Of a DNA stretch of 64,000 nt, positions 11,885 to 22,300 are shown one piece after another. The translations under genes and the position numbers were made by a program. Below the pieces are notes generated by a model. The model did not search any database. It was not told where the DNA came from and worked only from the letters and a program-made list of their open reading frames with translations. How positions within the stretch are numbered: the stretch's first letter is position 1; every line of letters begins with the position of its first letter. The stretch covers positions 611,337-675,336 of the forward strand of contig JANPYM010000008.1 of the NCBI GenBank assembly GCA_025890175.1, in the 5' to 3' direction. Source of the stretch: Ciborinia camelliae. Taxonomy: Eukaryota; Ascomycota; Leotiomycetes; Helotiales; Sclerotiniaceae.

Positions 11885-13082
11885 GGATTTGTATGATATG
11901 ACGGTATGGTATGGAGGTGAATGTTTTCATTTGATCTTTATTACGGAGATGGGAATGGACGTTGAAGGACATCAGGATGGATTGGATGGGATAGAAAGCT
12001 AGGAAATATCCCCCCTGTTTTGATTGATTTTCATGGCTACATATCAACCTACCAATGTTCAGATGAAGCAAATACCCGTCGGGATTTCAAAATGGGACGG
12101 GGCAGCTTGCGAATCATAATGAAGTGTACAAAATACTAGGGGTATCCAAATCTAATAGTGTCTGACTGCCCTAATTCACATTCAATTCAACTCGGCATGA
12201 CCTAGGGATTTTGATTTTCACCTCATACCTTCAGCTATGCTTACAGCATATAAAATAAAATGTTACTAGCTAGATCTCTCGGCTCGGGCTCGTGTGTTAT
12301 ATGTAGTTGGTGTTTCGTGTCAAGGTGTTTAGTCAGCTCGGACGACATCCTATCAAATGTTCAGGATGATTTCGTCTACGAATCATTTTTGCACATTCGA
12401 CGAGGATGACGAAGGCTGACTCGGCTCCCAGCTCCCAATCAGGGCACAGCATACCAACTGGGAAAGTTGTAGCACACCTTGGTCCAGGTTGGTAGCTTGG
12501 TATGGTAGCCTGAGCCACCCAACAAACGGAACACATGGAACACATAATGGGAGCCATCGTGCTTATTGGTGGATGGAATTGGGCGATTGAGAGCAGAGCA
12601 GAGGAGAGGAGAAGAGAAGAGAAGAGGAAATTTCGGTGGCGGGTAGTAAGTAGATACTAGGTAGATACAGTCAGGTAGGTAGGTAGGTAGGTAGATAGGT
12701 AGGTAGGTAGGTCCCTAGGCTCATACATGGTGATGAAAATACGAGACCAAAAATGAAAGCCATCATCTTCTCCTAATTATTTTTGGATACGAATGAAGAT
12801 ATACTTTTCTTCTTTCTCCACATTAATTACTTCAATTATGGGGTAAATAATATAACGTACTTTTTTCCTCCCTCTTTCCTGTCAAACAGCTGGAGGTGGA
12901 AAGTTACTTTCTCTCCTTCCGTCTGCTCTTCCTAGTAAAATTCACCTTTTGGGGGCCATAGCTTATTTAGACGCGATCCCGTGGTTCATAATAACCAAGC
13001 AGCGCCTGTGAAATCTCAAAGTAATTCCCTTGTGCAACTAAACAGATATGATGGCGACAACATCTTCTATTCAATCACGATC
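11885..13082. other. Intergenic and 5' leader of the AT-hook gene
   Basis: No gene recognised. It contains the NUP84 3' UTR, a purine-rich GAGAGGAGAAG run near 12595-12625, a (GGTA)n microsatellite, and pyrimidine-rich sequence at about 12860-12945 that looks like a fungal 5' leader. A GTG-started extension of the downstream ORF (12981-13082) has no ATG in frame and is treated as untranslated. Confidence 0.5.
12673..12712. repeat. (GGTA)n microsatellite
   Basis: About ten tetranucleotide units with one GATA interruption, in the promoter or leader of the AT-hook gene. Confidence 0.9.
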
Positions 13083-16000
13083 ATGTCAACGGTGTCTTCA
13101 GGCCTATCTTCAGTTGTAACAGGTAAAGGCAATTTTGTGAATTTCCGTAGCAATCCATTTGTTCATACCGATATCGTTAATGCGACCGAGCTCCCTCCCC
13201 ATTCTAAAATACAGACGCCGAACGCGAATCTAGTTAGTAAAAACTCTCTCGACATTACATCCACCCCCAAGAATTCGATGGCACAATCATCGCGCCCTAC
13301 CTCAGGTCAGAATACTACGGAACTTACGCCGACACTCGCACCGGCCAAAACGATACAGAAAGATCAATCATCATCATCGCCGAGAGGCGGCTTTGGCGCG
13401 TTGGAGTTGGTAGAATTGAATTCGAATCCGATACTCGACGGCGTGTTAGGCCCCAACAAGGACGGCAGAGTTCGGAATCCTGTGCCATCTAAGCTGAAAG
13501 GCAAGACCGATAATAAAAAAGGCAATTTTGGTGTTATGCATATGGCGGCAAGTACGCCAGGAAAGAAAGAAGTACCTGGAAAGGATGCCGCAGCTGAACG
13601 TGATGCCGCAGCGAGAAGAACAAGTGAGAATACGGCCTCGCGTGCGAAGGCTGCTGCGAATGAAAAATATGCTCCTCCGAAGAAGAGAGGACTCGACGCG
13701 GCAAAAAATGAAGGTGTGAATCGCGCGTCGCCGTTTGGTTCACGAGATGATCACAAACAACGTGCGAGGCCGCTAACTCCGGATGAGACTAAATATGAAC
13801 AAGCGCGATTGTTGACATTATTGAGAAGCATCAATCCAGTTACGGTTGTCGATCAGGTTTGTAAAGCAGTGGCATATTTTGGAGGTATACCTGGTGCACC
13901 GCCACCGGAAGATGGCATCTTCCCCGAGAGTGCGAATACAAGAGAGACTGGGGCATTGTTTATAGGATGGCTGGCAGAGATATTCCCCGATCTTTCAGCA
14001 GCACCAGAACCTGCAGTACCAAAGATGCAAGAACCACCTTCTGCCAAGGGAAAGAGGGGTCGTGGAAGACCGCCGAGAGACTCGAAAGGCCCAGAGAATG
14101 GCACAGCTGAACCTCCGGGCCCAGCAAACGGTTTTGGATTTGGTCCAGCTGTGCAAGCTCCCACTTGGGGGTTACCTCAATCCGTAGCTTTAGTCAACAC
14201 TGCACCCCCAATGGCAGCTCCACCGATACCAGTAGCAGCAGCACCCGTCCCAGTTATATCGACAGCACCCCCCACCTTTAATCAACCGGTCCATGCTGAT
14301 CCAGACAGACCATCAACCCCCCACAAACAACAAATCGAGAATCATGCTCCTGATACCGAATCTACAAGCAAGCGAAGGAGAGGTAGACCGAAAGGATCAA
14401 GAAATAAGGGAAAGGAAGTGCAAACGGGAGGTGACAGCACTGGAGGAATGAACAGTGCTGATGCCACGACATCGGATCCAGGTCCTTCGGAGCAACATAC
14501 GCAGCACCAACCCGCTGCAGTCGCAAAAATGACAGTTGATAAACCTGTCTCTGCAAAGGAATCTCCAATTGTGCCACTGACGGACGTAAATAATAAAAGT
14601 GGCCAGCCACAACTTACCTACTCGGCAGAGCATTGGAACGCAGATTCAAACACAGGCCATACTCTCCCACAAGATCAATATAGCCCCGAAGAACGTGCTG
14701 TTCTCGAAGCATTTCAGCAGACCGAACATGCAACTGGAGGAGGCGCTGTTGATTTCAATTCGACTCAAGGAACACCGATAAACAACGGTACTCCTACGGC
14801 TGGTAGCCAAAAACGAAAACGTGGTCCTAACAAGCCTAAGAATGCTCCAATGACCACATCTCAAAATATGTCAGGATCACAATCACAAACTAGTCATACG
14901 GCTAAGAACATCAGCCCTCTACCTGCCCCTGCTGAAAGTCCTGTTGTGCAAAAGGATACCTCCAATGTTCAATGGGAATCTGTGCCCCCTATGGTTGAAA
15001 CTCTTGTTCCGCCACCCCCGAAACGCCAACGAAAGCCGAAGGTTTCTGGATCTAATGGACCTTCCACTGGTAAGAAGACTGGTTCGTCGGTTGTCAGTAA
15101 TGCTACACCTCCCATACCACCAAGTTCAATTCCAGATTCTCCGGCTACTTCAGTACAAAGCATACAACAAAATATCCAACAAACGCAACAGAGTACGCCC
15201 GTAAGTAGACCTGCCGACGGATTGGAAGCTCATTATGCTCGATTTCAAGATCTTGGACAACAGAACGGACGCAGTATTACCCCAACAATCACACCTCAAG
15301 TACGTCAGCACCAGAAATCATCTTCAATTCCACAATCTACACCACAGCAAATGACCCAGCAAACTTCTCAACAGCCTCAACAAGTTCAAATGCAACATCA
15401 AACATCACAACAAAGCCATTCACGGGATGACCAAACTCAAAAGATGACCCAAAATGTTTCGAGAAATGCATCAAATAGCTACTTTCCCAATCATTCCGGT
15501 ACCAGTTATGTCTCACAGTATCCTTCCAATCAAGCAAGTCAACGATACAATACTCATCAGCCATCACCTCAAATGGGCAACAGCTATCGAGCAGGTACTA
15601 TGAGCCAAGCCTCACCACAATTCACCCATGCAGATAATACATACCGCACAGCTAGTCCTCACAACATAGCTCAACCATCTCCTTCTTTCTCTCAACCTGA
15701 TACATCATACCGAACCTCGTCGTCTCTTACCAATCCTTCACCAACTTATTCACAGCCCGAAACATCTTACAATCCCCGCACAACTTCCCTTTCTACCGCA
15801 ACTCCCTCATACACTCAACCTGACTACAAATCTTCATCCCTAAATCAAACCTCCTATACCCGATCCACCCCAACCACTCACCAACAGCAATCCTATCAAT
15901 TTGCCGATCCCTCCTACATCGACCTCCCTACCCTCGATCTTCCCACCTTAAGCCATACATCCGCATCTGCCTACGGCCAAACAAATATGACTAATCTAGG

Positions 16001-16214
16001 CGGAGGTAGTTCCAGAAGTAATGCAAACACAAACAGTGTCTACGGCACAAGTTCTGGATTGGGTAATGCATTTGATGGAGGTGCGAATGATTTATTAAGG
16101 GTTAATAGGGCGGGAAGTGGAAGTTACGGGGCAGGTGGCAGTGCGGGGGGTTTTGAAGGGGCTGATGAGATGAGACAGAGGTTAATGAAGGGGATGTTGG
16201 GGAGAGATAGGTGA
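13083..16214 (+). CDS. AT-hook-containing, mostly disordered nuclear protein, 1043 aa
   Basis: A single uninterrupted exon. The first in-frame ATG is at 13083 (MSTVSSGLSS); upstream in-frame codons lack an ATG. Residues about 233-302 are the most ordered-looking part, with LLTLLRSINPVTVVDQVCKA, AYFGGIPGAPPP and GALFIGWLAEIFPD. Basic AT-hook or AT-hook-like motifs follow: KRGRGRPPRDSK (about 322-335), KRRRGRPKGSRNKG (about 429-443), KRKRGPNKPK (about 576) and KRQRKPK (about 646). The last third is Gln/Ser/Thr/Pro/Tyr-rich with repeated SPSFSQPDTSY-like units, resembling an activation or low-complexity domain. By inference it binds A+T-rich DNA through minor-groove hooks and acts in chromatin remodelling or transcription. 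I do not recognise a named orthologue. Upstream non-coding exons cannot be excluded. There are no frame interruptions. Confidence 0.85.
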   Translation: MSTVSSGLSSVVTGKGNFVNFRSNPFVHTDIVNATELPPHSKIQTPNANLVSKNSLDITSTPKNSMAQSSRPTSGQNTTELTPTLAPAKTIQKDQSSSSPRGGFGALELVELNSNPILDGVLGPNKDGRVRNPVPSKLKGKTDNKKGNFGVMHMAASTPGKKEVPGKDAAAERDAAARRTSENTASRAKAAANEKYAPPKKRGLDAAKNEGVNRASPFGSRDDHKQRARPLTPDETKYEQARLLTLLRSINPVTVVDQVCKAVAYFGGIPGAPPPEDGIFPESANTRETGALFIGWLAEIFPDLSAAPEPAVPKMQEPPSAKGKRGRGRPPRDSKGPENGTAEPPGPANGFGFGPAVQAPTWGLPQSVALVNTAPPMAAPPIPVAAAPVPVISTAPPTFNQPVHADPDRPSTPHKQQIENHAPDTESTSKRRRGRPKGSRNKGKEVQTGGDSTGGMNSADATTSDPGPSEQHTQHQPAAVAKMTVDKPVSAKESPIVPLTDVNNKSGQPQLTYSAEHWNADSNTGHTLPQDQYSPEERAVLEAFQQTEHATGGGAVDFNSTQGTPINNGTPTAGSQKRKRGPNKPKNAPMTTSQNMSGSQSQTSHTAKNISPLPAPAESPVVQKDTSNVQWESVPPMVETLVPPPPKRQRKPKVSGSNGPSTGKKTGSSVVSNATPPIPPSSIPDSPATSVQSIQQNIQQTQQSTPVSRPADGLEAHYARFQDLGQQNGRSITPTITPQVRQHQKSSSIPQSTPQQMTQQTSQQPQQVQMQHQTSQQSHSRDDQTQKMTQNVSRNASNSYFPNHSGTSYVSQYPSNQASQRYNTHQPSPQMGNSYRAGTMSQASPQFTHADNTYRTASPHNIAQPSPSFSQPDTSYRTSSSLTNPSPTYSQPETSYNPRTTSLSTATPSYTQPDYKSSSLNQTSYTRSTPTTHQQQSYQFADPSYIDLPTLDLPTLSHTSASAYGQTNMTNLGGGSSRSNANTNSVYGTSSGLGNAFDGGANDLLRVNRAGSGSYGAGGSAGGFEGADEMRQRLMKGMLGRDR

Positions 16215-16842
16215 TGTGAGATATCATGTCAGTCGTGATGCTAAGGAGAGAGCCTTGATGAAATATGATGGAATAGGTAATGAAACTACCCTGGATCAAT
16301 CATCGAGGACTGGCTCACAGGACTTAAAGATGAATCATCAATACATTAATATGATGAGTCATCTTCTTGAGTCGAATCTTTTTTTTATCAAAACAAGATA
16401 AAACAAGATTGGACAATGAAGAGATTGAGAAGTGCTTTGGAGGTCTGACCTCACTCTACACACTTATTGCTGCTATTAGGAACCAAGTAAATCTCGGGAA
16501 ACCTGATCATATGATTGTTTGTGGAGGCAATGGTGGAATGGATGGAATGGGTTGAATGAATGGAATGCAACGTTCTTTGCAAATAGGAAATGGGAAAATA
16601 TTTTTTTCTTTTATTCTTTGGTGTGTATGCGTATGAAGACGAAGATGAAGATTTCATTTCGGGAAATTTGGGAGGGGGGTTGCGAATGTGATGACAAATG
16701 GGAGTGGATACGGATCTATTACACATTTCTTTTCCATCACATTACATTAGTTTTATTTTAAAGGGTGGGGGTTCTTCATAGTTATTTTTTTTTTTTTTTG
16801 AGAGGTGGGGGTGGGGGGGGATTTCGGAGGGGAAGGGGAAGG

Positions 16843-16896
16843 TGATGGATGGATGGATGGATGGATGGATGGATGGATGGATGGATGGATGGATGG
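16843..16896. repeat. (GATG)n microsatellite
   Basis: About 13 tandem tetranucleotides, flanked by G-rich sequence and T-runs. Confidence 0.95.
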
Positions 16897-17076
16897 GGGG
16901 TTGCGGGAGGAAAGGGTGGGTGGGTTGAAGGGGGGGGTTTTTTTTCTGGTCTTCAATGAGATATCCATTCATACATACTCTACATCTTGGTCTCTCTCTC
17001 TTTCTCTCTCTCATTTTATCTTCATCCTGCTTTGGAGAGCCGTGGGGATAATGCATCGGATTGATATGATATGATA

Positions 17077-17226
17077 TATGGATGGATATATGGATGGATG
17101 GATGGATGGGTGGGTGGATGGATGGGTGGATGGATGGGTGGATGGATGGGTGGATAGGATAGGATAGGAGGGTACAGGAAGTAGGGAGGCAGGGAGGCAG
17201 GGAGGCAGGGAGGCGGGGAGGCGGGG
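17077..17226. repeat. Imperfect (GGAT)n followed by (AGGGAGGC)n
   Basis: 17077-17169 is GGAT/GGGT tetranucleotide sequence with GATAT and GGATA interruptions. 17183-17226 continues as an 8-bp AGGGAGGC array that drifts to GGGGAGGC. Confidence 0.9.
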
Positions 17227-17306
17227 AAACGTCTTAAGCGTCTCTTAAGGCAGTAATTATGATAACTACTTTTGATTTTCGTGTACTTTTTGTGTACTTT
17301 GTCGTA

Positions 17307-17340
17307 TCTTGTCTTGTCTTGTCTTGTCTTGTCTTGTCTT
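17307..17340. repeat. (CTTGT)n microsatellite
   Basis: About six to seven perfect pentanucleotide units. Confidence 0.9.
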
Positions 17341-17575
17341 GATTAATTGTTTGTCGGCTTGTGTGCTCATCTGCTTATCTTAATGCTTGACTCCTACCTA
17401 CCTAGGTACCTACCTAGGTAGTTACTAGGTAGGTACTAGGTAGGTACTAGGTACCCTCTTGTTTGGAAAACATACATACATGCATGCATACATACATGCA
17501 TACTTACATACTTACTTATCTTACCTTATCTAGGTAGGTAGATAGGTAGGTATGGTCTATTTATTCATCTGCTCA

Positions 17576-17664
17576 TGATATTGTTGATAATATTGTTGAT
17601 GATATTGTTGATGATATTGTTGATGATATTGTTGATGATATTGTTGATGATATTGTTGATGATG
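17576..17664. repeat. 12-bp tandem repeat, unit GATGATATTGTT
   Basis: Seven near-perfect 12-bp units, the first with one substitution. A 12-bp unit keeps frame and would encode a repeating Ile/Leu/Met peptide, but no gene context supports translation. Confidence 0.9.
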
Positions 17665-18159
17665 CTTGGTCTGGTCTGGTTTGGGTTTGGGTTTGGTTTT
17701 TACTGTTCGGATCAGATCAAATCAGATCAGATCAGAGTTTCTGGGAGAGGGATGAGATGAGAGGAGAGAAGAGCAGAGGGATGAGATGAGAGGAGATGAG
17801 AGGAAATGAGAGGAGATGGAGATTTGGGAATTCTTTTAGATCTTCTTTTCTTTTCTTTTTTTTAGTTTGTTTGTGTGCGAGAGGGGAGGATGGGGAGGGT
17901 GGAGGGAGCGGTCGAATGAATGAATGAATGATATTCTGCTTTATTTTCTTTTATCTACTTTCTTGCGTTTCTTTTATTTCTTCTGGATTGTTTTTGTTGT
18001 ATTGTTTTGGTTGTAAATCGTTCTAGTTGCGCAACTTTTGATTTGTGGATTGTGGTAGGCGATGGTGTATGTGTGGTATAGGTGTGGGATGGTTGGAACT
18101 GAAAAGTAAAGAGAAAATAGAAAAGAGTATAAGAACTGGGGTTGATAGGATTGGGGGAA

Positions 18160-18191
18160 GGGATGGGATGGGATGGGATGGGATGGGATGG
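18160..18191. repeat. (GGGAT)n microsatellite
   Basis: About six GGGAT units in a purine-rich stretch. Confidence 0.9.
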
Positions 18192-18778
18192 AGAGAGTTG
18201 CAAGGCTTGGACTGGGTTGGACGGGGTATGCGTATGCGTATGTATATGTTTATCTATATCTACATCTATGAATCTGACACCCAACCCGAGCCAAACCGAA
18301 AAGAATTCTCAGACGGAAGGGGAGAGAGAAGTTGGGGAGCGGGAAAGGGGATTGAGGATAGAGTACCTACCTAGGTAATGAATGGAGAAGGAGGAATACA
18401 ACGAGGAGAAATCGTACACCAAGATCGTGATCTTACATGCTCTATGTATGATACTACGCATGGTATCAAATAAAACCACACAAGTCAAAACGATAACACA
18501 TCTTCAGTTTAGCATTCAAAGACACACTACACAGTCCCGCAAGAAAGATAGATGAGAGAAATGTGAAGAAATGATTGTATTAGCGAGCATGCAACTAACT
18601 AAATTTCCTTCCTTCCCTATTTTCCGTTTGCTATGTAAAGATACTGATGATCAAATGAAATGAAATGCCATGAAAAATGATACTTGGGATCGTGCCTATG
18701 AAATGATGCTCTTTGTGCTATTGGTGCTATTGATGTAAAGGGGGTATCCAGATATCCTATGCGTTCATTCGGCCTCGC

Positions 18779-18899
18779 TCAGAAAGCACCCATGTCGTAA
18801 GCGAGAAGTGCGAATCCCGGTGCTGAAGAGCTGAGGTCGGGAATGACGGCAGTGGTTTCGGCGAGGGGTTCACGGGTGTCGTTAAGGACAATGATGGTT
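18779..18899 (-). other. Orphan exon-like open segment, unassigned
   Basis: On the minus strand a CTCAG acceptor at 18900-18904 precedes about 40 open codons of ordinary-looking protein composition, ending in AYDMGAF and TGA at 18781-18779. The frame stays open upstream to about 18990 but has no ATG, and I found no convincing donor exon. The only local ATG gives a 10-codon frame. It could be a last exon, a leader of a short transcript, or chance. Similarity unknown. Confidence 0.2.
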
Positions 18900-19392
18900 C
18901 TGAGTGGGGAGCATGTAGTATCGCAAATGAGAGCGAAAATGTCGAGTTGAGAATGCGATGGAGAAGGATGTGGGAATATGGTGAGGCGGGGTGAATATCA
19001 ATGAAATCAAGGGGGCAAAACGTTTGGAGGGGAGACTTCGAGGATACTGATTTTAGAGTTGATGTTTCTCGCTAGTCGGCTTTGAATATTTGGCCAGGTG
19101 TGAAATAGCAATAATGTGAGTATTTTGTGGAGTGCAATTTGATAAATATGCGATATTGAAATTACGAGTATGGGGAGTAGATGACCTGATAGAATTTGCT
19201 GCTGGGGTTAAAAGAGCGTTATTTGGATAATGTTTCGAGACAGATAGTGGATTGAGGAATTATGGGTGCAAGTGACCGTTGGTTTCCTGGCGGAAATCTT
19301 ATGAGAAACACACGGTTGTATGTTAAATCCAGAAAAGGGGGAGGTAAAGTGCCGCAATGATAAACGATAAGTAGACGCTTTTTGGCAGGTAC

Positions 19393-22300
19393 TCATTTAG
19401 AAGTCTTTTGGCGACGGCTTGGAAATTGAATTTGGCCTTTGGTTCTCGTCGCAGGAGCTGCATTATTCTTTGATCCTCGGCCTCTAGTTCTTGCTGGAGG
19501 CATTGGAGCTTCATTCTCAGATTCTGAGTCGGATTCCGAATCCGGATCATGGTAGTCGTCCTCGACTGTGAAATGACCGAATTCATCTATGTAAGTACTC
19601 AGTATGAAGAGCTCCGTGCACACATGCTTCAACATAACTTACCTGTAATGACTCGACCAAATAATGAGAGATACTCTTCTTCTGTAAGTTTGTCTTGCAG
19701 AGTCCGGTTGATGTCCTTGGATTTCTTTTTTTGTACTAGTTTCCATGTCAGCAAGGCAACATATGTGAACTGGAATCTGAGGTTTACGCTTGCGGATTCG
19801 CGAATCGACCGTCTTTTTCACGAGCAGTCTCACAAAATGTGTCTCTTTCTTTTGTCCGAGCCTCAAGATACGGGAGAATGCTTGCGCTTCAATGCATTCA
19901 TTAAACCATGGATCACTATAAACTGATTAGCAGGTATTATTTAATTGGGATTAGTAATAAAACCACTTACATCGTGATGGCCCGGTTGGCAAATGCAAGA
20001 TTTAGACCGAGTGAGCCGGCTTTGAGTCCAGCCACAAATACATTGACCTCGTCATTTTTCTCAAAGACGTCCACTGCTTTATCTCGCTGATCGATATTCA
20101 TATCTCCCTGTAAATTTTTCAGCTAGGTTGTTAGTTAGTTGATGAAATGATTGACTTGCACTGTAATAAACGAAATCGCGATTCTCTTCCTTGAGCATTA
20201 TACCGATGAGTCGTAACATAATACGCCACTGAGCAAAGATAACGATTTTGTCTTTGGGAGCATCTTTTCTCCACTGGCGAAGTTGAGTTCTTACTTCTTC
20301 CACCTTCTTACTTGTGGGGAGATTTGCCTTGCCAGCATCGTAATCGTCGAGCCACTTACACTCCATATCGGGGCGCGGGAGAATTTTCAGAAAATCTCGT
20401 CCATGGGCGACGGCAGAGATTTCTTCATCCAAAATCTCAGATGAAGCCTTCAAGCGGTCGACCCTGAAAGGCTTTTCGCACTTGGGGCATAACGGGACCT
20501 GAAAAGTCAGTACTTACTTGCTCATATAGTCTCTTAGAATACCCACCTCTCTACCATCATCTGCCTGTTGCTCGACAATTTCCTCTTGAATACAAGTGCT
20601 ACAGAAGATATGTCCACATTCCACAATCTTCATTGGTTCTTGAGGCACATCACGGCACATTGGACACGGTTCCCTCTTCACCATCTTGGAGAATTCTGCA
20701 AACTTTATGCTAGATCTTCTATGTTTCATCCAAATAGAGATTCCTGGGAAGTTGCCAATTAGTAGCCGATCAAGAATGATTTGATAGTATTTACTCTTGT
20801 GTATTGCAGACTTCTTATCGTTGATCTTTTGCTGAATTTCCTTCAGTTCAGCAACACTGAATAAGTCCTATAAAATAATGAGCGAGGATCTTGTATAAAA
20901 TGAAGAGAAGCAAACCGTAATTGCTCTTTCGATGAGGATCGGATGGCCAGTGTATCTAACAATTAGCAAAACCCAGAAGCAGAGAAATCTGGGACAAACC
21001 TACTGCCTCAGTAGAGTAAGACGCAACAAAGCGCATTTGAATTTTTTCCGTTCATCATCTTCTGCCATTTTCTCCTTACCCAGTTGCTTGAATTTTGCCT
21101 CGATGGCTCGATACAAGACTTTTTCTGGTGCATCCATATCAAGTTTGGTGCTTTTTGTTACTTTTTTGGGCAAATCCACAAGGGGTCTACCAAACATCTT
21201 ATCCCTCATTGTACGGCTTGCAAAACTGATTAGAAGGAAAATATTAATTTTCATCATGGAAGATTACTCACCGGATCACTATTCGTGATAGAGCGTTGTC
21301 TAGATTCCCGTTGCAGCGCTTCAACTATTTTAAGTCAGTAAACCTATTCAAGGAACTACAGTTAATTACTCACATTTTTTTCGTCGCAGAATCGTTTAAG
21401 AAATCTAGCTCATATCAGCTGCCACTTCAAGACACCGGATTCCTTAAACTTACTTTTCATAGGAGGTAGTTTTCGGATCTTTCAAAAAGCGAAAATATGC
21501 GTACATCTCTGAAGCTAGTCAGTGTGGACTTATGAAGTCTTACTTTGGAGGTGCAAACCGCTACGACTATTCATAATCGGAGTCTATTGAAGTTAGATTC
21601 ATAAAGAGTTCATGGGATGACATTTGAAACTTACACCGCTCATTGCCCATCTGTATTTACCCTTCAAAAACGTTGCTGCAAGACTTGTTTGGCAGACAAA
21701 GTTTTTGATCGAATGCTGGAAAGATTAGCTTTGGAAATTCGCACATGCAAAACAGTGTAAAAGTACTTACAGCTTCATCGAGAACAACCTTTGAAAAGTA
21801 AGTATGTGTGAATCATATTTTTTGTTGGAACGTCTGTCTTACCCGGGTCCATTTTACTTGGTGCAAAACACCCCCTTTTCCATCCTCCACTTGTTCCTGA
21901 ATCCATTTCTCCAAGGGGGTGGTATCTTCGACCTCATCTTCAGTTTCATTTTCATACTCGTTGTGCTTTCTCTTTTGTCCCTTTCCTAGAAGTTTTCGGA
22001 GGATCGGAGCCGATGGAAAAGGAACACTCATTCTGAGCTCTGCATACGTGGTGACCACAATATCAGCAGTGCTCACCATTTCTTTACTTAGTCTGTGACT
22101 CTTCTTTAGAACCATTATGCTTGGGCACACGTCATCCGCAAGATGTCTCCTGATTTCCGATTGCCATTGGGTAGCCTGCAAGTTATTAGTCTACTAACAG
22201 TTGGGGAAAAGCTGCAAACATACCAGGGCGAGGGGAACTACAATTAAAGTGCCTCCAACAAGATGTCGCTGTACATCCATTGGACGAGGGTTAGCGACAA

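Larger units (their letters stand above)
16215..19392. other. Microsatellite-rich intergenic spacer
   Basis: Convergent 3' ends of the AT-hook gene (plus) and the RING/SNF2 gene (minus). The plus strand is strikingly purine-rich, and at least five different simple-repeat arrays are packed into 16.84-18.19 kb (annotated separately). TAGG/CCTA runs also occur at about 17396-17452 and 17530-17552. No intact gene is recognised, apart from an orphan open frame near 18.8 kb. Confidence 0.65.

Noticed and set aside
12981..13082. 34-codon N-terminal extension of the AT-hook ORF.
   Set aside because: It begins with GTG and contains no in-frame ATG; a nuclear fungal gene should start at ATG 13083.
13528..15204. 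Several 60-100-codon frames on both strands within the AT-hook gene.
   Set aside because: Shadow frames of the long coding exon.
16753..17074. Overlapping small frames with repeated His-Pro-Ser-Ile or Met-Asp-Gly-Trp.
   Set aside because: Translations of the (GATG)n microsatellite on both strands.
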